The notes under the pieces: model-generated
What the model saw: the letters and a program-made list of their open reading frames with translations, nothing else
The model's database searches: none
What the model was told of the DNA's origin: nothing
Translations under genes and position numbers: made by a program
Assembly: GCF_954871325.1 (NCBI RefSeq)
Contig: NC_088776.1
Location: 18,848,052 to 18,912,051 of the forward strand
DNA from: Gordionus sp. m RMFG-2023
Taxonomy: Eukaryota; Nematomorpha; Gordioida; Chordodea; Parachordodidae
Direction: 5' to 3'
DNA length: 64,000 bases
Shown: one piece after another, positions 55,393-64,000 of the stretch
Position numbering within the stretch: the first letter of the stretch is position 1
How the letters are laid out: every line of letters begins with the position of its first letter

Positions 55393-56039
55393 GTGAGCCA
55401 AGTCGAATTTTTTAAAAATCAATTACAATTTTATATATCAATTAACAATTTTTCAATTTTTTTTTGAAATCATCCAAAATATTACAGTATTTAAAATAAA
55501 ATAATTTTAAAAATCTAGGCTAGGCCTAGATCCCCCCTTCCACCCCCAAGCTATTTCTCACTTACATGAGTTTCGGATCTCCAAACGTGTTTTCAATTTA
55601 TATTTTTTTTGAACTTTAGGAAAAAGAACGTTTAAAATTATATTAACAATAGAAAATGATAAAATAATCCAATCGATTTCTTAATAGAAAGGTTAAACCC
55701 TTTATAATATAATTTTTCCGCTCTAAATACTCGTACGAATTCCTCGGAGAGATTTACCCAATTTATTTTTGCAACAAAATTAAATAATACATAAATCCTT
55801 ATTTTGGGGGGATTTGTTGAAAAAGATTATAAATTATCAAAATAATATCAATATATTTTTGATGTCAAGCAAGATTATAAAGTTTCTATATTTATTTATT
55901 ATAATTTGGATAATCTTCTTAATTAAATAAATAAAAATTATTTCTTTTTAGGCAGCATTGATGGTAATAAATTATTTTATAATAGGCAGAAAAGTTTAAA
56001 ATCACCGACAAATATTAATTGACTTGTTTAATAAATAAT

Positions 56040-56055
56040 ATTTTATAATTTTCAG
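56040..56055 (+). promoter_or_regulatory. Possible splice acceptor before the GPCR exon
   Basis: TTTTATAATTTTCAG lies 91 bases upstream of the ATG and matches a 3' splice site. If used, the coding exon starts in 5' UTR. Not proven from sequence alone. Confidence 0.35.
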
Positions 56056-56146
56056 TTTCAAATAAGTAGCAATTACAATATCTCATAGAATTAGAAATTG
56101 GAACATAGAATCGACAATCAACTATCAACCCAGTTCAGTTTATCAA

Positions 56147-58096
56147 ATGAATTTCATTTTATCGGAAATGACCTTCGGAATATTGCTCTCCCTCAATTCT
56201 ATTGTAAGCTTGACCTTAAACTGTTTTTTGGTCCTTTTCATATGTGTCATCGATAAGAGAATGTTAAGGAAACCGATAAACATCTATATACTTTCCATAT
56301 CAATATCCGATCTGCTTCTATCCGGAGTAGTTACTCCCTTGTTCGCCTTAACTTCTTTGTTAAGACCCACGCCATTCCCATCATCAGTTAATTTGTTCAT
56401 TGGGAACTTAAAATCATGTAGAATCGTCATTCTCAACTTTGTTCTCGCGGAAATAGCGTGCATCAATAGCATATATACTATGGTCGCCCTAGCAGCTGAA
56501 AGGCACAGAGCACTCGTAAATCCTTTTAAAAGGGCCCCATTTTCCATAAGGCATTCCATTTTGACAGTGTTCACTATATGGTCAACTTCTATCATATACG
56601 GAATTTCAATAACCACGTTTTTATTTCAACGGTTTTATCAACCTTCGGTCTCACAGTATCTTGATAAAACAGTGGTGCCCTATCATTACAACAGTTCATT
56701 CATATCTTTCGAGGATGCCTTTATAATCCCTCACAAAATTACAAGTTACAATCAATTTCCGCAATCTTACCATGAAAATATTTCTAAGAATCGATTGAAT
56801 TATTATATTAATAATAATAACAAAAAATTCGTAATATATAAAAGACATGCATGGATTAAAGATATATTTAAGGATAATTTTTTAGGTGATAATATACAAA
56901 ACATTAGTTTGGAAAAAGATACTTTGATGCAAAACATAAGCAAAGATATAACTACGATCATTTCAAGATTGGCCAAAAGATTAAGTTCAAAATTAGTTTC
57001 CTCCAGTTCCACAAGCAACTTTATATTACCAACCCGTAAGAAAGTTATTCCTAAAAATTGTCAATTTCGTATAACTGAATTGAGGCCGATATATTTGATA
57101 GACGTCATAGTGGGTTATTTAGTGCCTTTGATAGTGGTCGGAATTTTGTATGGCAAAATAATGGCCGCCCTTACAGATGATTCCACCCATCGTAGAGAGG
57201 GAAGTTGCAATGAAAATAATATAAACCCAAAAGAACCTATCAAAATACGTATCAGTGGAGGCCAGGGTTGTGGAACGCCTAAGAAAAAATGTGCAAACAA
57301 TTTAAACGAAAATGATAACACCCCCCCTGATAAAAACCACAAAATTAGTTTGCCTTTACATTACATGCAGCAGAATTCTACCTCCGTACCTAATTCCGGT
57401 TATTCTGTTTATAATCAACTTAGATACCTCCCTCATCTTAATCCCGCCTTTAAACCAGTAGTGGCAAATTCAAACACTCCCAAGATGATAAAAGTGGACT
57501 ACGAGAAAGCCAAATACAAAATTCATTCCATCCACGATAAACGCTTGCAAAGAACATACCCCAATTGTCATTCTAATATCTATAAAATTCTAAGTAAACG
57601 AGCGAACACTATATCCCTGTTCCGACAAGGTACTAGTATCCAGAAACGTCGGGCTGTACTTATGATTTTAGGTATAATAATTCTTTTTGCCACATCCTGG
57701 CTGCCATTGCACATAATCAAACTTATGGAGGAGTTCACTCCCTTAACCCATTTTATTCACTCCCGCAAATTTAGATGGTTAAGAAAATTATGTATCCTAT
57801 TTGCTATGATATCTACCTGGGCCAACGTTTTGGTTTACTTCTACTTCAACGAGCATTACAAACAAAATTTCATCACTTTTATGCGCAAAATATGTTGCTT
57901 TCGAAGTAGGTTCAGGAATAGATTTAACAATTTTAATGAAGATTATTTTAAGCAACTCGATAAAAACAATAAAAAAAGGTCCACTTTGCCTATAATCAAT
58001 TATAGAAACATTTATCGCCCTAGGGGAATTATACCCTGTTTATCAAATTTAACAAAGAAAAGGAAATCAATTATAGGGTTTCGTCAAAGTTTATAA
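56147..58096 (+). CDS. Class A (rhodopsin-like) GPCR, peptide-receptor type
   Basis: 649 residues in one intact frame. Seven membrane segments: TM1 about 9-34 (LNC, Asn25); TM2 about 44-70 (SISISDLLL, Asp55); TM3 about 91-118 starting at Cys91 and ending AERHRAL (ERH in place of DRY); TM4 about 138-160 (Trp145); TM5 about 314-341 (Pro327, Tyr335); TM6 about 500-526 (FATSWLPLH: Trp518, Pro520); TM7 about 545-566 (STWANVLVY: Asn560, no Pro after it, Tyr564), then helix 8 FNEHYKQNF and a Cys pair (583-584) suited to palmitoylation. SWLP plus NEHYKQNF is typical of neuropeptide receptors. Extracellular loop 2 is about 153 residues with four NxS/T sites and Cys305 as likely partner of Cys91. Loop 3 is about 160 residues and basic. 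An in-frame stop at 56063 supports this ATG. The ligand cannot be told. Confidence 0.92.
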   Translation: MNFILSEMTFGILLSLNSIVSLTLNCFLVLFICVIDKRMLRKPINIYILSISISDLLLSGVVTPLFALTSLLRPTPFPSSVNLFIGNLKSCRIVILNFVLAEIACINSIYTMVALAAERHRALVNPFKRAPFSIRHSILTVFTIWSTSIIYGISITTFLFQRFYQPSVSQYLDKTVVPYHYNSSFISFEDAFIIPHKITSYNQFPQSYHENISKNRLNYYINNNNKKFVIYKRHAWIKDIFKDNFLGDNIQNISLEKDTLMQNISKDITTIISRLAKRLSSKLVSSSSTSNFILPTRKKVIPKNCQFRITELRPIYLIDVIVGYLVPLIVVGILYGKIMAALTDDSTHRREGSCNENNINPKEPIKIRISGGQGCGTPKKKCANNLNENDNTPPDKNHKISLPLHYMQQNSTSVPNSGYSVYNQLRYLPHLNPAFKPVVANSNTPKMIKVDYEKAKYKIHSIHDKRLQRTYPNCHSNIYKILSKRANTISLFRQGTSIQKRRAVLMILGIIILFATSWLPLHIIKLMEEFTPLTHFIHSRKFRWLRKLCILFAMISTWANVLVYFYFNEHYKQNFITFMRKICCFRSRFRNRFNNFNEDYFKQLDKNNKKRSTLPIINYRNIYRPRGIIPCLSNLTKKRKSIIGFRQSL

Positions 58097-59340
58097 TACC
58101 AAAAAAATCCTTTTATAGGACTACATATACCAAAAAAAAATTCGCTCAACACACTATATTATTACAAAATTTTAAATTTAATTTATTAGAAATTATATAG
58201 TCATTTTTGAAAAAATATTTATGGGAACAAAATAAACTAGTTAATCAATATTTTTGTAATTGAATGTTATTAATCAATATTTTTATAATTGAATGTTATA
58301 ATCAATATTCATATAATTGAATATTATTGTTATATAATCTTTTTCATATATAGTGTGCTGGAGTGGGATCTACACTGTTTGATTAGTGCAGTTCATTATT
58401 TGAGTTTTTGAATATTGATTGGAATGATGTAATCCCCATCTATTTTTTTTTCAAAAATACTAGGTATACTACATGTAATAAAATTGATCTATAAAGAAAT
58501 AAAATTAATAGGGCTTTTAACTAGAGCAGTTGTTATATGGCTTAGATTAGATTTCACATTTGAAAAATATATGTACCAAATTCAAACAAAGTTTATATAG
58601 TTCAATAAATATTGAATCGCACCCTTTATTATTATACTATAATTTAAATATTGTGTAAAAGTAATATTTTAATAAAATCTTGAGGTTTCCTTCATATTTT
58701 TTAATTTAAAAAACCGAAACTTTATTTTCGATAGATTCCTAATTTTTTACATTTTTCTGATTTTAGATTTCTAAAGGATGAAGTGAGCTAATTTGGTTTT
58801 AATATATTAGTATTATTTAAGCGACTTTTTTAAAAAAATAACGCGTTCATATTTCAAAAAATAGCTTTCGCTACTTCTACTCTATTTTAATGTAATATTG
58901 ACAGACTACGTAAATGAGAGTTAAAACTATAATATTCAAATACATTGGTATTATTTATTAAAAAATAATAATATTATCATCTAATCTACACTTATATAGA
59001 AAAAAATGTTTAAATAGATATCGAAATACAATGTTACAAATCAGGGTTTCGTTAGCATGACTAGATTTTAGTAAACCCATTTTTAATGTAAGTTAACCCT
59101 AATTCATATCTTTCTAACCGTTTAATTTAAATTTTAAACCAATCTCGTTAATTTTTTAATTTTAAGTCTAACTTATATCACTCAAACTTTTTTAATTTTG
59201 ACCCTATTACTATCAAGTCTTTTATTTTAACACTAACCTATATCTCTAACTTTTAATTTTAACCTTATATTACCCTCTTTATCAAAATTAAAATTTAAAT
59301 GTTCATATTTTTTCTATGCAAGGCAAACGTAAGCAACTAT
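58097..59340. other. Downstream of the receptor: 3' UTR and AT-rich spacer
   Basis: The first AATAAA is at 58231-58236, 134 bases after the stop, a candidate poly(A) signal. TAATCAATATTTTTATAATTGAATG is a short tandem repeat near 58241-58325. A C/T-biased patch at 59090-59290 repeats the pattern TTTTAATTTTAACC. No other gene was recognised. Confidence 0.5.
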
Positions 59341-60003
59341 TCTTATCTTGTCTAGCACAATGGTCACAGACCTGCCCAAAGTGAGCTAAAGTGAATTATA
59401 TGGAGGCCCACCCTGCATATAATTATACCGATTTTTTTTCTCAAGGATGCCAAAAAACCTTGTAACTCAGTGTATAGTTATTAAAATGAGTGGAATTACC
59501 CACTATCCAATTGTAGTATTATAGTGAGGTATAGTTATGAGTGTGAGGGAAAAAAGGGCAAGAAAAACTATTTCTTCCAAATAGCTATTTATTTATTTAG
59601 TCAAATTAATCATAAGTATTTATTAAGTATTTTGCAATTAGTAAAAGACATATAATGGCGTAATAGATTATTCTTACGTTATATTATAATTTCACTTTGC
59701 AATCGGAAAAATTATTTATGTTTCATTTGTTCTCATAGTCTACTTCTAACTAATAATCAAATTTATATCCCTTAATCTACTTAATTTCGGTCTATAGGTT
59801 TACTAGTCATTAAGAACTTTAATCTTTATACTACGGATGATAATAAAATATCATTATAATATACAACAAAAATATTGATAACATTAAAACTAGATATCAT
59901 TAATTTAGAAGACTAGCAGTCAATAAAGCTTTAAAGATCTTTTCTTAAAAATAAATATATAATTACCTCTCGACTCAGCAGTCATTCGTCAGATGATCGT
60001 AGA
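59341..60003. other. Spacer before the decayed LINE
   Basis: A moderately GC-richer patch at 59310-59420 (CACAGACCTGCCC, GGAGGCCCACCC) may be the LINE's 3' untranslated part. No coding frame. Confidence 0.35.
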
Positions 60004-60245
60004 TTAGCGAATTTTAAAGGTTCTTCCATCTGCAGAAGCCCACTTAATGAATTCCCAGAATAAGCCTATCTCCGCTATTGATCTGGCTATCCTGCCGAAC
60101 CAACTATTTTTGTATGTTAGAAATGATTTGTGGGATGATTCCTCCGGGGATACTTTGATTAATGCTTGATACATAAGGTTTGGGGCTTGCCTAAGAATAT
60201 GACCTACTAGTTCAGTTTTCCTATATTCTTGCCTTCAATAAAGGG
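60004..60245 (-). pseudogene. LINE C-terminal coding remnant
   Basis: About 75 open codons: YRKTELVGHILRQAPNLMYQ, ALIKVSPEESSHKSFLTY, KNSWFGRIARSIAEIGLFWE, then FIKWASADGRTFKIR and a stop. 'GHiLRq' corresponds to the 'W.GHi.Rm' box after the RT domain in LINEs. Confidence 0.6.
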
Positions 60246-62133
60246 AATATGTCGCATCTGGCCCATAGCATATTGTTTGTTGTATTCAAAGGGAAAAAAG
60301 TTTTGGTGATATATCTTAGAAATTTGTTTATAAATGATTATGTCTGTCATATATAGAAAAGTTGGAACCTAAAAAAATAAAATAAAATATATTTAAATAC
60401 TAAAATTATAGTTTTGAATCCTTTATTAAATACTAATAATTAATTATAAATTATATAATAAATTAATATAAAGGGAAAACATGAAAAAAAAAATTAATTT
60501 AGAAAAAGTAAAAGTAAAAAATTAAAATTATATGCGAAAAAATTAAGTAAAAGTAAAAAAAATTAAAGTCTCTTCAATTATAAAAATTGTTTCTTTTGTA
60601 TAAAATTATCATCATCCGATTATAACATAATAAATTATGTCTGATAATATTATTCAAAAATTTATATAAACCAAAATTATTTTTATAATAAACCAAATAT
60701 CCTTTCTTAAATATTCATTTACATTGTCTGTTAAATTAAAGGCTATCTTTAAAATTAATATCAAAAAATTTGAATAAGCATAATCTGCTCTGAAACAAAT
60801 TTAACTGTATATTGCAACAATGTCTTTTTATTATCCAATTTGTATCGTTCCATGTTTAAATGCCATAATGTAGGGAAGCAAGTATTAGAATTTTAAAAAA
60901 TCAGATCTTTAGCTGAATATATATTTGGTTGGATGACCATATCTTCATAAAGGATCTATATTTGGCTCTGGCTTTATTTAATTTAACCATTAAATCTTGT
61001 TTGGTCGTTCCTTTCCTATCTAGAATTACTCCTAGATATTTTAGGTTTACTTCCGCAACTGTCCTCTCTTGTATCTTTAGGTTTCAAATGTGGTGGGATG
61101 AAGAATAAGGTCATCATATTTGTTTTATCAATATTTATTTCTAAACCAAAAAATTCAGCTTAGCTTTTACGATAAAGCTGTCCACTGGGAATTGAAAATC
61201 TGGTATTGATTCTCCAATCAGACAAAGGTCATCAACAAACGCAAGAATATTTAGATTTCCATTGGTCAACCGTTTCGAGCATAATATTTTAACTTTTTTA
61301 TAATATAATTCGTAATAAAATTAAATAGTAGAGGAGATAAAGTGTATTCCTTCAATCTAATTTGTACAGGAATTTTTGGGAATTTTCGACCGGCGTGAAT
61401 TGGCTGGAACGAGTAGTTCTTCTAATAGATATTTTTTATAATTTTAGCAAATGGGTAGGTGTATCTACTTTCTCCAAAGCCTCTACAAACTTGCATGAAG
61501 AATAGAATAAATCTTTCTTAAAATCAATTACAATGATAACCAATTAACTTTTTCGTATTATTGCTTTCTCGATTTGAAATTTTAACGAGAATGGCTTTGA
61601 TTGAGTTATGCCCTTTCCTAAACGATACCTCAACAAAAATAGGTTCCACTATCGGTCTAAGTCTGTTTAGAATAATATTTACGAATATTTTATAAACTAC
61701 CAAATTTAATGAGATCCACCCCCCCCCCTAACCGGTCTTCAAGATATTTTGGGTTCTTTATTTTAGAAAATTTAATCCAAATAGCCGTGAGTCAATCAAA
61801 TGAACATGCCCCTCCTTGCTAAACTTTGGTAATAATTGGGAAGAAGATCTCCACACAACTTTGAATCGGTCTTCAAGTACTCACTATGTATATTATCTTG
61901 GTCACAAGCCTGTGATTTTTTAATTTTTTTTTATTATATTTATTATTTTGCTTTTGATAGAAGCGAGTATCTGTATTTACACTGAGCGTAGTGGGTGATA
62001 ATTGAGTTCATGACGAGTATGGGATCTCGATACTAGATAGATGTGCTAATTTGGAAGGTCAAAACTAGAGGTAGAAAAGATAGTTGATAGAGTTGGGGGG
62101 GGGGGTGCAGAGTAGAACAATAAGAAGAAGGCT

Positions 62134-62372
62134 GTAGTGTGAAGTCAGTTGATATGTTATTTGACATAGGGGAGATTTCTTTTTCTCTGAAAAATTTGAT
62201 ATAATGAGATGCCCAAAATTTTCATATGCTCATCCGGATCTATAATCACTTTATTCGGTAGTGTGAAGTCAGTTGATATGTTGTGTGACATAGGAGAGAT
62301 TTCTTTTTCACTAAAATTTGGTATAATGAGATGTCCAAATTTTCATCTGCTCATCCGGATTCTAAATATTAT
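62134..62372. repeat. Two-copy tandem duplication, 124-bp unit
   Basis: GTAGTGTGAAGTCAGTTGAT starts both copies (62134, 62258), and CTCATCCGGAT lies near both ends. The duplication falls inside the decayed LINE, so it happened after its coding capacity was lost. Confidence 0.8.
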
Positions 62373-62640
62373 TCTTTTTTGAAGAAGGCAAACGATTTCA
62401 ATAATTTAAACGCTTTGTATGTGCCATTTATATTGAAAGAGTTCCTTATTTCCATAGCCAGCTCAAAATATTTTTTTTTGTCCCTACCTAGTTTATAGTT
62501 AATATGACGAGAATATACTTAGCTCTATTCATCCTATAGTACCATTACCACGTCTTCACAAGGCTAAAGAAAAGATTTCTTGATTCAGCTGAAATTCAAT
62601 CATGGAATCTACCTCGGCCGTCAACAAAATTTTGGATAAT

Positions 62641-64000
62641 AAATTTGAAAAAATTTAATGCAATGCAGAAATATCTTATACTGCAATTATTTATCAATCA
62701 ATAATAATAATTTTTGGATAATAAATTTAAAAAATTTCCTATGCAACAAGAAATATCTTAGATCATTGTGTAGACAACAAATAATAATAATTTACGATTG
62801 GATTTTTCCCATTTATATTAATCATTAATCATCGTTATGCAAATGTGTGTCTGTGTGTATATATATTTAAAATTAAAGAATAAAGTCATTTATTATTTGG
62901 TATTAATTCTGCGTTTCTTGTTCATTCAATTCCGTGATTTCGCTTGTTATTCATACTCGTAATGTTAGGCTTAATTTATAAAATATTAAAATATTACTTT
63001 TTAGTCATTACTATCTGCCGATAATATTTTTTATACAGCTGATAATTTTAATCATAGGAATGAATAATGCATTATCAATAAATGACATTGGCGCAGGATG
63101 TCAAACTAAACCCAATCTTGAAACCATAATGAATCATTGAAATTTTCAGAACAGTAAATGAATCATAACAATAAAATTTAAAAAAGAGAGAACCTACCAG
63201 TTATAAGTAATTTCGAACCAGTTCGTAAGAGTTTTTATATTAATTATCTACAAGCCCGAGAGTTATTTAAAAATTTATTAGAATCAGGGGCTAACAACTG
63301 GTGATTTAATAAAAAAACTAGATCAAAATTGATTAATTAATGAAATAATAAGCAGGGGAAACCAGGAATGGTTGGGACTCTTTTCACTTAAGCCTGAATA
63401 AATTTAATATAGACTAATCTGAATAACATTTTAGTATATACGAAATTATTAATATATATTTTATAAAACTCTACTTATTTTTAAAATTGAATTAGAAAAA
63501 AATAAAATTTGCCCAATCGTGCCATACTCTGGATATGATTGGTGAACACATAAAATAGAGGTCAAAATATATAATATTTTTTTGATATTGTTATAATATT
63601 AGAGGCTTTAAAGTATATATTTATTTATTGATAATATCATAATTGCAATTATTAATTGGAATTAGAGATTTTAAGAAATTTTAGATATTTTTCTAAAAAT
63701 AAATTAAAATAAATTTTTATTTAAAGTATATTATATTATAAATTAATATTTTAGATTGATAAACATTCATTGAAAATTATTATCATTTGTCTTATTTAAA
63801 ATATAAAATAAATAAATAAGTACTAACTGTCATATGACCAACCATGCCCTAGCCCACTAACTTTATAAATATCATTCAGAATCAGGTTATTTCATATTTT
63901 ATGATTCTTAAAATTGTTTTTCAGAATAGGGGTTAAACTTCCCTAAATTTCATTTATTAAGATTTTAAAAGCTTTATTTATAAATCTAAATGATAAAGTT
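62641..64000. other. AT-rich spacer with one short duplication
   Basis: TTTTGGATAATAAATTT...GAAATATCTTA occurs twice (about 62630 and 62714). The rest shows no gene, paired ends or array. Confidence 0.5.

Larger units (their letters stand above)
60004..62640 (-). mobile_element. Decayed LINE on the minus strand
   Basis: Collinear reverse-transcriptase landmarks, right to left: RRDKKKYFELAMEIRNSF-like linker (about 62490-62380, seen as LGRDKKKYFELAMEIRNSFN); DQDNIHSEYLKTDSK (near 61890); LVVYKIFVNIILNRLRPIVE and FRKGHNSIKAIL (about 61700-61590); the FVDDLCLIGES catalytic box (about 61240-61210); EVNLKYLGVILDRKGTT (near 61040); and the C-terminal tail TELVGHILRQAPNLMYQALI ending at a stop at 60004. 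Many stops and shifts separate them, and an AT-rich insertion of about 0.5 kb lies at 60360-60830. The endonuclease was not found. It looks far older than the intact RTE at 31-34 kb and belongs to a different subfamily. Confidence 0.7.

Noticed and set aside
1-64000. CRISPR array or bacterial operon
   Set aside because: No regularly spaced identical repeats with unique spacers; the tandem arrays seen have no spacers, and genes are animal-type.

Overview
The window is AT-rich nuclear DNA (by eye about three quarters A+T) from an invertebrate animal. The evidence for an animal is one intact class A G-protein-coupled receptor (GPCR) gene at 56147-58096 and a Ly6/Quiver-like cysteine-rich exon at about 6979-7132 on the minus strand. 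Bacterial or organellar gene organisation is absent, and the phylum cannot be told from this sequence alone. Nearly everything else that can be recognised is mobile DNA, much of it nested.

Layout: 0.6-1.3 kb, possible Gag fossil. 1.39-5.86 kb, a foldback-like element whose arms are built of about 14-bp GCGAA units, with a deleted hAT transposon (2046-2870) and a tandem array (3.9-4.6 kb) inside. 6.1-6.8 kb, two tandem duplications. About 7 kb, the Ly6-like exon. 8.6-20.6 kb, a region bounded by a ~400-bp inverted repeat and holding about 3 kb of polypurine/polypyrimidine tracts, a MADF-bearing MITE-like element and a non-autonomous LTR element (13326-15506). 21555-30191, a hAT transposon split by a young but broken Ty3/gypsy element (23186-29688). 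30938-34113, a complete RTE-type LINE with an intact 978-codon ORF, perfect 14-bp target duplications and a tRNA-like Pol III promoter at its 5' end.

35.2-42.8 kb holds three hAT elements and two pogo-like elements, each pogo copy lying inside a hAT copy. 46.5-52.3 kb holds hAT MITEs, a LINE tail and two more pogo-like elements. 56.1-58.1 kb is the receptor. 60.0-62.6 kb is a decayed LINE on the minus strand.

How the parts relate: the only probable working host gene here is the receptor. The RTE element looks recently inserted and could supply retrotransposition machinery. The short LTR element at 13.3 kb shares its 3' internal region with the gypsy element at 23-30 kb, so it looks like a dependent of that family. 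Deleted hAT and pogo copies likewise depend on transposase made elsewhere. All identities come from reading motifs by eye; no database search was possible.
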